From: Bacteroidales bacterium
GTDB taxonomy: Bacteria; Bacteroidota; Bacteroidia; Bacteroidales; UBA932
Length of the DNA stretch: 64,000 bases
Assembly: GCA_017399905.1 (NCBI GenBank)
Contig: JAFQAR010000001.1
Coordinates: 62,001 to 126,000 of the forward strand
Direction of reading: 5' to 3'
The notes below the pieces were generated by a model that was given only the letters and a program-made list of their open reading frames with translations, had not been told where the DNA came from and searched no databases. How positions within the stretch are numbered: position 1 is the first letter of the stretch; each line of letters starts with the position of its first letter. Below are positions 1-10,484 of this stretch, piece after piece. The position numbers and the translations under genes are program-made.

Positions 1-432
1 ATATTCAGGATAGCATGGCTGTACAGCAGGTATGGAAAGAACTTCGTCAAGACCATTTATGAGAAGTCTGCGGAAAAGCCTGTGCTGAATGTTGTCTGTG
101 ACCAGGTCGGTACTCCTACGTTTGCCGGTGATCTTGTGGATCTTGTCATCAATATCATCGATGCCGGAATGCTTGACAGACAAGGCACATACAATTTTAC
201 AGACGAGGGAGTATGCTCGTGGTATGACCTTGCATGGGAGATATGCGATATAAGCGGACACCTGTGTGAGGTGCGTCCTTGCATGACCTCGGATTATCCG
301 ACGGGTGTTCGCCGCCCGGCATATTCTGTACTTGACAAGTCGAAGGTGAAGGAGACATTCGGCGTAGATATACCGTATTGGAAGGATTCGCTCCGTTTCT
401 GCATGAAGGAGCTGATAGAGAATGAATTATAA
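1..432 (+). CDS. rmlD: dTDP-4-dehydrorhamnose reductase, C-terminal part (cut by left edge)
   Basis: The reading frame is open from base 1, so the gene starts outside the window; about 143 residues are visible. RmlD performs the last step of dTDP-L-rhamnose synthesis, an NADPH-dependent keto reduction in the cytosol. The visible part begins with an RIAWLYS.YGKNFVKT segment typical of the RmlD substrate region, followed by GTPTFA and a C-terminal GVRRPAYSVLDKSK motif, both characteristic of the family. rmlA and rmlB lie about 40 kb downstream at 40.1-42.1 kb, so the rhamnose pathway is split in this genome. rmlC is not in the window. Function is confident; the N-terminal NAD-binding part cannot be checked. 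Confidence 0.92.
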   Translation: MFRIAWLYSRYGKNFVKTIYEKSAEKPVLNVVCDQVGTPTFAGDLVDLVINIIDAGMLDRQGTYNFTDEGVCSWYDLAWEICDISGHLCEVRPCMTSDYPTGVRRPAYSVLDKSKVKETFGVDIPYWKDSLRFCMKELIENEL

Positions 433-451
433 TCCATAAACAATAAACATT

Positions 452-1201
452 ATGAAAAAGTTTGCTTTTCTGGCAGTAGTCCTTATGCTTGCATCTGCTG
501 GTGATGCTTCGGCGCAGAGATTTAATCACAGGCCACATTCGCATGTCTATGAAGGAGGTCTTGGCGTGTCTTTCGGCTATGCCCACTCTGCTTACCGTCT
601 TTCAGACTGGGCTGCGGATGATGTCCGCACATATGCAGGTCTCGATGGCTTCCGTGTAGGTGTCACACAGGACTTCACTCTGGTTTATGATGCCCTCTAT
701 CTTCAGGCTGGAGTACAGTTCACTTACCTCAATGACAACCGTAACAAGGAAATCGCCGGATTCAAGGTGGTAGGAGACTGGAACGAGTGCTATCTCAGCA
801 TTCCTGTGATGCTTAAGTACAAGCTTCAGCTTACGAGGGAAATAGGCCTCTTCGTGAAGGCTGGTCCTACGATTGACGAAGGACTTCTTTCTCGGGAGAA
901 GTACCGTACAAAGATCGGTGACGGCAAGAATGTGGCTTACGAGTGGCGTCATTTCAGCGCCAAGACAAAGGGTGAAGGTATGCCTGATGCGGTGAAGGAA
1001 GCCGTAAAGCCTGAATTCTCGAACAAGCTCAGGCAGTTCGACGTGATGTTCGGAGGCTGTGTAGGCGCTACATTCTTCGATATGCTCGAGGTTGAGTTCG
1101 GCTATGACTGGGGAGTCATCAACAAGTTCAGAGGCGAGACATTCGATGACGTCAAGATGCGTCGTCAGCAGCTTTATCTTGGCATCGGCGTAAGATTCTG
1201 A
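452..1201 (+). CDS. outer-membrane beta-barrel protein with signal peptide
   Basis: A 249-residue protein with an N-terminal signal peptide (Lys-Lys, hydrophobic core, likely cleavage after SAQ near residue 21). The mature part alternates aromatic and glycine-rich strands and ends in GIGVRF, a typical terminal beta-strand ending in Phe, so it is predicted to be a small outer-membrane barrel of the PorT/Omp_b-brl type. It resembles the protein at 50323-51006: both have a Lys-Lys signal, a central IPV.xKY strand, an AGP strand, and a V/F-G-GVRF or GLGFMF end. It starts 19 bases after rmlD and may be co-transcribed. No specific function can be assigned. Confidence 0.75.
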   Translation: MKKFAFLAVVLMLASAGDASAQRFNHRPHSHVYEGGLGVSFGYAHSAYRLSDWAADDVRTYAGLDGFRVGVTQDFTLVYDALYLQAGVQFTYLNDNRNKEIAGFKVVGDWNECYLSIPVMLKYKLQLTREIGLFVKAGPTIDEGLLSREKYRTKIGDGKNVAYEWRHFSAKTKGEGMPDAVKEAVKPEFSNKLRQFDVMFGGCVGATFFDMLEVEFGYDWGVINKFRGETFDDVKMRRQQLYLGIGVRF

Positions 1202-1240
1202 TGTTTTTTTCTGCCATTTTGGCAGTTTGAGGACGTCGTT

Positions 1241-1271
1241 TTTGATAATTGGCTAAATGTCATTATATTTG
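1241..1271 (+). promoter_or_regulatory. Bacteroidota-type promoter upstream of secA
   Basis: A TTTG box (1241-1244) is followed after 19 bases by TATATTTG (1264-1271), matching the Bacteroidota -33/-7 consensus TTTG and TAnnTTTG. It lies about 60 bases upstream of the secA ATG with no intervening gene. Confidence 0.7.
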
Positions 1272-1331
1272 TAGGTTGTTTGCATGTAATGTGCAGACAA
1301 CCTGTTTTTGTAAAATATAAAAGTTTCAGAT

Positions 1332-4607
<3,276 letters not shown>

Positions 4608-4631
4608 TGAATCAATGTAAATATAAATAAT

Positions 4632-5057
4632 ATGACTATGGCAAAGACTGAACCGGTAGTTAACGTGAATTCCATAAGCAGAATTTCTACTGGAACCATC
4701 ATCAAGGGAGAAATCATTTCTCCATGTGATATCCGTATTGACGGAACATTCGAGGGCAAGATCCAGAGCAAGGGAAGAGTTGTGATCGGTGAGACCGCCT
4801 TCATCAAAGGCGACATCATCTGTGACAATATCGACCTTTGGGGAAAGGTCGAGGGCAACGTATTCGTAAAGGATACGCTTAACCTCAAGGAAGGCTGTGT
4901 CGTCAACGGTAATCTGAACATCCGCAAGATTTCCGTCGAGCTCGGCTCTACATTCAACGGAAACTGCAAGATGATTACCGAAGCTGATTTTGACAGGGTT
5001 TCCGGAGCTAAGCCACAGGCTCAGCCGGCACCTGTAAAGGCTGCATCGGCAAATTAA
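4632..5057 (+). CDS. bactofilin family cytoskeletal protein
   Basis: A 141-residue protein of the polymer-forming cytoskeletal (bactofilin, DUF583) family. From about residue 20 to 115 it shows the repeating G-x-I/V pattern of a right-handed beta-helix (IKGEI, IDGTFEGKI, VVIGETAFIKGDI, GKVEGNVFV, VVNGNL). Flanking tails are short and polar, and the C-terminus is Ala/Pro/Gln-rich. Bactofilins polymerise without nucleotide and scaffold cell-shape or envelope machinery. Translation could also start at the second Met, 4638. It lies 24 bases after secA, so the two are probably co-transcribed. The specific cellular role is unknown. Confidence 0.9.
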   Translation: MTMAKTEPVVNVNSISRISTGTIIKGEIISPCDIRIDGTFEGKIQSKGRVVIGETAFIKGDIICDNIDLWGKVEGNVFVKDTLNLKEGCVVNGNLNIRKISVELGSTFNGNCKMITEADFDRVSGAKPQAQPAPVKAASAN

Positions 5058-5088
5058 GCATTAAAAAGGACAAAAATGTCCGGAATAT

Positions 5089-5119
5089 TTTGGATTTTAT
5101 GAAATAATCCGTACATTTG
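5089..5119 (+). promoter_or_regulatory. promoter of tRNA-Val
   Basis: TTTG (5089-5092), a 19-base spacer and TACATTTG (5112-5119) match the Bacteroidota promoter consensus. The tRNA begins 14 bases after the -7 box. Confidence 0.7.
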
Positions 5120-5133
5120 CAGTCCTGTTTTAG

Positions 5134-5208
5134 GGGAGCATAGCTCAGTTGGTTTAGAGCATCTGCCTTACAAGCAGAGGGTCGGGGGTTCGACTCCCTC
5201 TGCTCCCA
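5134..5208 (+). tRNA. tRNA-Val (anticodon TAC)
   Basis: A 75-nt cloverleaf. The acceptor stem GGGAGCA pairs with TGCTCCC, and the D-arm contains AGCTCAGTTGGTTTAGAGC. The anticodon stem TCTGC/GCAGA has the loop CTTACAA, giving anticodon TAC, which reads GUA (valine). The T-arm contains GGTTCGACTC. The discriminator is A. CC follows in the genome but not a full CCA, so the 3' end is completed by CCA-adding enzyme. Confidence 0.95.
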
Positions 5209-5212
5209 CCGG

Positions 5213-5241
5213 AAAAGCCTTGGATTTCCAAGGCTTTTTTT
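5213..5241 (+). terminator. intrinsic terminator after tRNA-Val
   Basis: The inverted repeat AAAGCCTTGG / CCAAGGCTTT with a 4-base loop (ATTT) is followed by a run of T. It sits immediately behind the tRNA and separates it from the tmRNA. Confidence 0.85.
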
Positions 5242-5274
5242 ATGCAGAAATGCCTGTGTTAGATTAGAATTTCT

Positions 5275-5282
5275 TATCTTTG
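5275..5282 (+). promoter_or_regulatory. -7 box of the tmRNA promoter
   Basis: TATCTTTG matches TAnnTTTG and lies about 40 bases before the mature tmRNA 5' end, so a short 5' leader would be removed by RNase P. I see no good TTTG box at the usual distance, so only the -7 element is called. Confidence 0.5.
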
Positions 5283-5322
5283 CATGGATATTGAAGCTGC
5301 ATGGCATCGATATATCGACAAT

Positions 5323-5718
5323 GGGGATGTTTTGGTTTTGACAGCATCAGACATTGGACAGTAAGCACGCCGGGCGTGGGAGGTTTGCCCGTTAATCTCA
5401 GCTTCCGAACTTTTAGTTGGCAACAACTCTTATGCACTCGCTGCGTAGTCTGCTAAGCACACTACCTTAATCCGCGACGCCAAGGCTGTGTCGCCGACGA
5501 GTATCCCTCCAGCCTTTAGGCCGGTTATGGCTGGAATCCGGGGTATCATTCAAACCGGATGCGCGGACGGACTCCTTTAAAATCCGCCAAGTCCTAAAGG
5601 ATAAGTTCGGGATGGCCTGTCTTTCGGCAGCCCCGAGCCGACAATCAAAGAGAGACTAAGCGTGTAGAAAGCTATCTGGTGCGGTGTTTGGACGGCGGTT
5701 CGAGTCCGCCCATCTCCA
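5323..5718 (+). ncRNA. ssrA: transfer-messenger RNA (tmRNA)
   Basis: tmRNA rescues stalled ribosomes and tags the incomplete protein for proteolysis. The ends form a tRNA-like acceptor: GGGGATG at 5323-5329 pairs with CATCTCC at 5711-5717, followed by discriminator A. The T-arm is GGCGG-TTCGAGT-CCGCC. The tag reading frame (5419-5448) encodes GNNSYALAA followed by TAG, close to the GENNYALAA tag I recall for Bacteroides-type organisms. The CCA end is not encoded (ACT follows). No terminator is seen between it and upxY, which starts 16 bases later. Confidence 0.95.
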
Positions 5719-5734
5719 CTAAATCTGACTCGGT

Positions 5735-6250
5735 ATGAGCTGGTATGCCGTAAGGGTGACATATGGAAGGGAACTGAAGTTCCGTCAACAGCTCATGGAG
5801 GCTGGTTTCGAGGCTTTCGTGCCGATGTGCAGGAAAAAGGCGGTGAAGAACGGTGTAAGCTCCGTTGTGGTCGTGCCTGCAGTCTCGAACCTCTGTTTCG
5901 TGAATTCCGAGAAATCTCTTATTGAAGACTTCATGCTCTCATTGGGAGAAGCTTGCCCTGCGCGTTTCATGTGGGACAAGGCCAGGTCCGCCCCTATGGT
6001 CGTTCCCGACAAGGCGATGAGTGATTTCATCCGGATATGCATGGTCATGTCGGACGAGGTCCTGTATCTTCAGGATATTACCGCAAAGCTTCGGGAAGGC
6101 CGCAAGGTCAGGGTCGTGGACGGGCCTTTTGCCGGAGTGGAGGGAGTCGTCGTAAGGGTGAAGAGGTCCCGCCGCGTGATGGTCGAGCTGCCCGGCATGT
6201 TTGCAGTGGCGACTACTTACGTACATCCTAAGGATCTTGAATTGCTCTGA
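5735..6250 (+). CDS. upxY: UpxY-type capsule transcription antiterminator (NusG paralog)
   Basis: A 171-residue NusG-like protein. Residues 1-100 form the NGN domain (starting SWYAVRVTYGRELKFRQ) and about 115-171 the KOW domain (GRKVRVVDGPFAGVEGVVVRVK). In Bacteroides, UpxY proteins are encoded first in a capsule locus and let RNA polymerase read through that locus. Here it precedes the export gene, with a strong terminator and a new promoter in between. It begins 16 bases after the tmRNA with no visible promoter of its own. No UpxZ-like partner follows. Function is confident; regulation is inferred. Confidence 0.92.
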   Translation: MSWYAVRVTYGRELKFRQQLMEAGFEAFVPMCRKKAVKNGVSSVVVVPAVSNLCFVNSEKSLIEDFMLSLGEACPARFMWDKARSAPMVVPDKAMSDFIRICMVMSDEVLYLQDITAKLREGRKVRVVDGPFAGVEGVVVRVKRSRRVMVELPGMFAVATTYVHPKDLELL

Positions 6251-6267
6251 TTGACAGAACCTTGACT

Positions 6268-6299
6268 GGGGTGCCTTTGGGGCACTCTTTTTGTTTTCT
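6268..6299 (+). terminator. intrinsic terminator between upxY and the capsule operon
   Basis: A GC-rich hairpin centred on GTGCC / GGCAC (extended by G-T and G-C pairs, loop TTTGG) is followed by TCTTTTTGTTTTCTTTTT. It could end the upxY transcript or be the place where antitermination acts. Confidence 0.75.
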
Positions 6300-6317
6300 T
6301 TTTAGCTTAATAATGTG

Positions 6318-6325
6318 TATATTTG
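6318..6325 (+). promoter_or_regulatory. -7 box of the capsule operon promoter
   Basis: TATATTTG matches TAnnTTTG. The T-rich terminator tail occupies the -33 region, where only a poor TTTT/TTTG match exists. I looked for flanking inverted repeats that would mark an invertible promoter and saw none. Confidence 0.55.
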
Positions 6326-6331
6326 CATGAT

Positions 6332-6504
6332 TTAAGGACATAGTATGCTGAATTGTAACTTGCTGCTGGATAGCGCATCTCGATTCGGCCTGAGGCAAGG
6401 CGGTTTTGAATTTGCCTGTGACGCGCGGAAAGTGGTCTCTCCGGGTGTCCTATTTTGTTGTCTATAATATTGAAAATCAATTAGATAATATAAAATTTCA
6501 TAAT
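6332..6504 (+). promoter_or_regulatory. long 5' leader of the capsule operon
   Basis: About 170 bases separate the likely transcription start from the first capsule ATG. The stretch holds no convincing gene. It contains a 6-bp inverted repeat AGGCAA (6393-6398) / TTGCCT (6412-6417) and a small GCC-TGA-GGC hairpin just before it. In Bacteroides, UpxY-type factors act on capsule leaders, so this is the natural candidate site here. The last 60 bases before the ATG are AT-rich. Confidence 0.4.
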
Positions 6505-7311
6505 ATGATCCCGAAGAAAAATGTTATTTTGATTTGTGTGTCGGCAATGCTTCTTCTTGCTTCATGCGCAACGCCGAAGAACATTGCATATTTTCAGAAC
6601 AAGATGGTCGATCATCCTGAGAAGATCGACAAGCATGCAGGTATCGTGATACAGCCGAAGGACATGCTTTCGATCGTCGTTTCCAGCAGGAATCCTGAAC
6701 TGGTGGTCATGTTCAATCTTCCGGTAGTCAGCTATCAGGCTGGTTCTGAGATCGTCAGCAGCGGCTATCAGAAGCTTATCGGATATGTGGTCGATAACGA
6801 AGGATATATCGATTTCCCTGTTCTCGGTCCGCTCAAGGTTGCTGGTCTGACCCGTTGGGAACTTTCAGAGATGATCAAGAAGCTTCTTCTCGAAAAGGGT
6901 CTCCTTACGGATGCGGTCGTTACTGTTGAGTTCATGAACTTCAAGGTCTCTGTTATCGGTGAGGTCAATTCTCCGGGAACATATACGATAGAGGGAGACA
7001 AGGTGACCATCCTTCAGGCCATAAGCCTTGCCAGGGACCTGACGATCTTCGGACAGCGCGAGAATGTTTCCGTCATCCGCGAAAGGGATGGAGAACGCAC
7101 CATTTACGAAATCAACCTCTGTGACGTCGATCTCTTCAAGTCGCCTGCATACTATCTCCAGCAGAATGACATCGTGTATGTCCAGCCGAGCGAGATCAAG
7201 GCACGTCAGTCCACAACCGACGACAAGGCATTGAGGATGACAAGCATCTTCGTTTCGGGAGGATCGCTTCTCGTTTCGATCGCAACCCTGATCATCAGCC
7301 TTGTGAGATAG
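6505..7311 (+). CDS. wza: polysaccharide export outer-membrane lipoprotein (Wza-like)
   Basis: The start is placed at 6505 because it gives a clean lipoprotein signal (Met-Ile-Pro-Lys-Lys, hydrophobic stretch, lipobox LLASC); the frame is open further upstream but without such a signal. The product is 268 residues. It has a polysaccharide export (Poly_export) domain with IQPKDMLSIVV, then SLBB-like segments (VSVIGEVNSPGTYTI). A C-terminal transmembrane segment (MTSIFVSGGSLLVSIATLIIS) is usual in Bacteroidota members. It forms the outer-membrane exit channel together with the Wzc-like protein encoded 28 bases downstream. Confidence 0.92.
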   Translation: MIPKKNVILICVSAMLLLASCATPKNIAYFQNKMVDHPEKIDKHAGIVIQPKDMLSIVVSSRNPELVVMFNLPVVSYQAGSEIVSSGYQKLIGYVVDNEGYIDFPVLGPLKVAGLTRWELSEMIKKLLLEKGLLTDAVVTVEFMNFKVSVIGEVNSPGTYTIEGDKVTILQAISLARDLTIFGQRENVSVIRERDGERTIYEINLCDVDLFKSPAYYLQQNDIVYVQPSEIKARQSTTDDKALRMTSIFVSGGSLLVSIATLIISLVR

Positions 7312-7339
7312 GAACCAATCTGAGAAAAAATAATCAGCT

Positions 7340-9745
7340 ATGATAGATAATTACAACAACATGCCTGTACAGCAGAACAGCGAGGATGAGTCTGCGCTCC
7401 GTCTTTCTGACATATGGGAAATGATCTGGGGCTATAAATGGTGGTACGTTGCCAGCGTTGTGCTTTGCCTAATTTTCGTGGCTTTCTACATCTACAGGAC
7501 CCCTGACACTTATGTGAGGACAGCCAAGGTCATCATCGACGAAAGCGAGCAGGATGCTACCATGAGAAGCCTCGGTGCCATAACCGGCGGTGCAATGAGG
7601 ATGCGCAGCAATGCAACAGTTGCCAATGAGATGGAGGCTCTTGCTTCTCCTGACCTTATGCAGATGGTGGTGGAGCGTATGGACCTCGAGACAAGATATG
7701 TCGAGCATCAGTTCCTTCGTGAAGTGGAGCTTTACGGAAACCAGCCTTTTGCCATGGGACTGGTCGATTCCAATCCCAAGTCTTCGTTTTCATTCACCGT
7801 ATCGTCCAAAAGCAATGGAAAGGTTCTGCTCAAGGACTTCAAGGTCGGAAGGGATGAGATTGACGGCAGTATCGAATGTGCCTTGGGAGATACGATAACG
7901 ACTCCTGCGGGAACCATCGTGCTCCTTCCTTCGGCAGGTCAAGACGGATTCAAGAACGACATCACCGTCTTCTGGAGCAACAGCATGTCCATGGCCAAGA
8001 GATATTGCTCGAAACTGTCCGTATCCCTTTCCGGCAAGGAATCCACTGTAGTGGTACTTTCGATGGAGGATAACTATCCTGCACGTTCTTCTGCAATCCT
8101 CAGTTCCCTCATCGACGTATATAACGCGGAATGGGTAAGGAACAAGAACAGGTCGGCGCGCAACACTTCGGAATTCATCAATGACAGGCTCATCATCATA
8201 GAGCGTGAACTTGGTGCTATCGAAAGCGATCTCAAGAACTATAAGCAGGACAACAGGCTTACCGATATCGATGCTGTTTCCCGTGCATATCTCGAAGAGT
8301 CGACCCAGTATGCGTCAAAGTCATTCGAGGTGAGCAATCAGCTGTCCATCGCCAACTACATCAAGGAGTATCTTTCGATACCTGCGAATGAGAATTCACT
8401 CATACCGGCAAATCTCGGCCTCACTTCCGGAAATGTAGATTCGCAGATAAACGAATACAACAGCATCGTCCTCCAGAGAGACCGCCTTATCAACGGCAGC
8501 GGTGCGCATAACCCGCTTATCGAGGACCTCAATGCATCATTGGCGGCACTCCGTTCTGCCATCCTCCGTTCAGTAGAAAATACCATCGCCACCCTGGAGC
8601 TTCAGGCAAAGATGATCCGCAGCCAGGAAGACCAGATCATGGCAAGAATCGCTTCAAGCTCCGGTCAGGAACTCGAACTTCTCTCCATCCAGCGTCAGAA
8701 GAATGTGAAGGAATCCCTCTACATCTTCCTTCTCGAGAAGCGTGAAGAGAATGAGATCGCATCATTGATCAATGTCGGCAACACGCGTCTGATCATGAAT
8801 CCTAACGGCTCTCCAAGTCCAGTGGCACCTAACAAGATGATGCTGATCTTCGCGGCTCTTGTGCTCGGATGCGGAATTCCTTTTGCAATCATCTTCCTTA
8901 TGAGGGTGCTTGACAATACCGTCAAGGGCAAGAATGACTTCGAGGAACTTTCGGTTCCTTTCCTTGCAGAGATTCCTTTGTCAGTGAAGAGAAACCGTTT
9001 CGGCTTCCTTTCGAAGGCAGCGAAGTTCAATAACGACAACTGCAGGATCCTTGTGAGACATGGTAAGCGTGATATGATGAACGAAGCCTTCCGTGTCCTC
9101 AGGACCAACCTTGACATGGTCATAGAGAGAAAGCCTGGTGAGGCCTTTGTGACGATGTTCACATCTTTCAACCCTAATGCAGGAAAGACATTCATCATTC
9201 AGAACATAGCGGCCAGCATGTCGCTCAAGCCGTCAAAGGTCCTTCTTCTCGACCTTGACCTCCGTAAGGCTACATTGTCAAAGGCTCTTGACAAGGACCA
9301 TAGGGGAGTGGCTGCATATCTCAACGGAAAGGTGGAGGACTATCATGAGAACATCGATGTGATTTCTGAAGGCCTCTCTGTGCTTCCGGTCGGAAAGCTT
9401 CCGCCTAACCCTGCCGAACTTCTCCTCTCTGACAGATTCCAGTCTCTGATGGATTCTCTCAAGAAGGAGTATGACTATATCTTCATCGACTGCCCTCCTA
9501 TCGACATCGTCGCTGATGCTGCCATCGTGACCAAGATCGTGGATATGACGGTATTCGTCGTACGTGCCGGTCTTCTTGACAAGAGGAGCCTTCCTCTCAT
9601 CGAGTCTCTCTACCATTCCGGCAAATACAACAGGATGGCTATCGTGCTTAACGGTGTGGATATCGAAAGCCGCAGATACGGCAATTACGGCTATGGTTAC
9701 GGCTATGGCTACGGTTACGGCTACGGTAATTCATCTGAAGAATAG
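7340..9745 (+). CDS. wzc: Wzc-like polysaccharide co-polymerase with BY-type tyrosine kinase domain
   Basis: An 801-residue inner-membrane protein that controls polymer length and export. A Wzz domain with a first transmembrane segment lies near residues 33-52, and a coiled-coil periplasmic region occupies about 260-460. A second membrane segment lies near 498-518, and the cytoplasmic kinase domain is C-terminal. Walker A is the unusual SFNPNAGKT with G615-K616-T617, Walker A' is LLLDLDLRK near 638, and Walker B is YIFIDCPP near 713. The C-terminus is a tyrosine cluster of seven Tyr-Gly repeats, the expected autophosphorylation tail. The PHP phosphatase that should dephosphorylate it starts six bases after the stop. 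Confidence 0.95.
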   Translation: MIDNYNNMPVQQNSEDESALRLSDIWEMIWGYKWWYVASVVLCLIFVAFYIYRTPDTYVRTAKVIIDESEQDATMRSLGAITGGAMRMRSNATVANEMEALASPDLMQMVVERMDLETRYVEHQFLREVELYGNQPFAMGLVDSNPKSSFSFTVSSKSNGKVLLKDFKVGRDEIDGSIECALGDTITTPAGTIVLLPSAGQDGFKNDITVFWSNSMSMAKRYCSKLSVSLSGKESTVVVLSMEDNYPARSSAILSSLIDVYNAEWVRNKNRSARNTSEFINDRLIIIERELGAIESDLKNYKQDNRLTDIDAVSRAYLEESTQYASKSFEVSNQLSIANYIKEYLSIPANENSLIPANLGLTSGNVDSQINEYNSIVLQRDRLINGSGAHNPLIEDLNASLAALRSAILRSVENTIATLELQAKMIRSQEDQIMARIASSSGQELELLSIQRQKNVKESLYIFLLEKREENEIASLINVGNTRLIMNPNGSPSPVAPNKMMLIFAALVLGCGIPFAIIFLMRVLDNTVKGKNDFEELSVPFLAEIPLSVKRNRFGFLSKAAKFNNDNCRILVRHGKRDMMNEAFRVLRTNLDMVIERKPGEAFVTMFTSFNPNAGKTFIIQNIAASMSLKPSKVLLLDLDLRKATLSKALDKDHRGVAAYLNGKVEDYHENIDVISEGLSVLPVGKLPPNPAELLLSDRFQSLMDSLKKEYDYIFIDCPPIDIVADAAIVTKIVDMTVFVVRAGLLDKRSLPLIESLYHSGKYNRMAIVLNGVDIESRRYGNYGYGYGYGYGYGYGNSSEE
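9686..9727 (+). repeat. seven tandem TAYGGY hexamers encoding the Tyr-Gly tail of Wzc
   Basis: TAC/TAT alternates with GGC/GGT seven times in frame, giving (Tyr-Gly)7 near the C-terminus. Such short in-frame repeats can change copy number by slippage, which would vary the number of phosphorylatable tyrosines. Confidence 0.85.
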
Positions 9746-9751
9746 AAGAGA

Positions 9752-10462
9752 ATGGGATTTCTGGATTTTCTTAAAGGAAGCAGGTCGCTGAAGGAAAGCG
9801 GAGCCCTTGCAGGCGCAGCCGACTGTCACTCCCATATACTTTGGGGTGTTGACGACGGTGTAAGAACACCTGAGGAGACTCTGGATGTTCTGGCGTTTGA
9901 GGAATCCCTTGGAGTTACCGACGTTTGGTGCACTCCTCACATCATGGAGGATGTGCCGAACACTACTGAAGGTCTTAAGGCACGCTTTGCAGAACTGCAG
10001 GCGGTTTATGACGGCCCTATACGTCTCCATCTTGCAGCGGAGTACATGATGGACAATCTGCTGGAGGAGAGACTTGCGTCCCGCGACCTTCTTCTTATGG
10101 ATGACGATACGCTTCTTGTGGAAACATCCACGGTTGCCGCCCCATACGACATCAACGGCACATTAAGTGCAATCCAGTCATCGGGATACAGACCCTTGCT
10201 GGCTCATCCTGAAAGATACCGTTTCCTTGGTGAGAAGGATTATGTAAGACTTCATTCACAGGGAGTCAGATTCCAGATGAACCTCGGCTCGATTGTGGGA
10301 TACTACGGCCCTTCGGCGAGACGCAAGGCCGAATGGATTCTCGAGAAAGGCTGGTACAGCGCCTTCGGCTCCGACTGCCACCGCCTCAGAAGTATCCAGG
10401 AACAGTTCTCCCGTAAGGAACTCTCCCGCAAAGTCATCGAGAGTATCAAAGGGATAAGGTAG
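9752..10462 (+). CDS. CpsB/YwqE-type PHP tyrosine phosphatase
   Basis: A 236-residue metal-dependent phosphotyrosine phosphatase of the PHP fold. Metal ligands are visible in D24-C-H26-S-H28 followed by GVDDGV, in AHPERYRF mid-protein, and in GSDCHR near the C-terminus. In the CpsB/YwqE family this enzyme removes phosphate from the tyrosine-rich tail of the Wzc-type kinase and so sets polymer length. It is encoded six bases after wzc and is surely in the same operon. It is unrelated to the low-molecular-weight phosphatase (Wzb) found in Proteobacteria. Confidence 0.92.
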   Translation: MGFLDFLKGSRSLKESGALAGAADCHSHILWGVDDGVRTPEETLDVLAFEESLGVTDVWCTPHIMEDVPNTTEGLKARFAELQAVYDGPIRLHLAAEYMMDNLLEERLASRDLLLMDDDTLLVETSTVAAPYDINGTLSAIQSSGYRPLLAHPERYRFLGEKDYVRLHSQGVRFQMNLGSIVGYYGPSARRKAEWILEKGWYSAFGSDCHRLRSIQEQFSRKELSRKVIESIKGIR

Positions 10463-10484
10463 GAAAAAACAAAATCAATTTTAT

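Noticed and set aside
1211..1225. Hairpin CTGCC-ATTTT-GGCAG after the beta-barrel gene as terminator
   Set aside because: Short 5-bp stem, T-run lies before the stem and the following TTTGA is too short; not convincing as intrinsic terminator on either strand.
5068..5081. GGAC-AAAAAT-GTCC hairpin after the bactofilin gene as terminator
   Set aside because: Only a 4-bp stem and no T-run follows.
5008..5307. Minus-strand reading frame across the tRNA
   Set aside because: It runs antisense through the bactofilin end, tRNA and terminator; no protein-like features.
6300..6505. Invertible capsule promoter flanked by inverted repeats
   Set aside because: Looked for inverted repeats on both sides of the promoter at 6318-6325 and found none of useful length, and no recombinase gene nearby.
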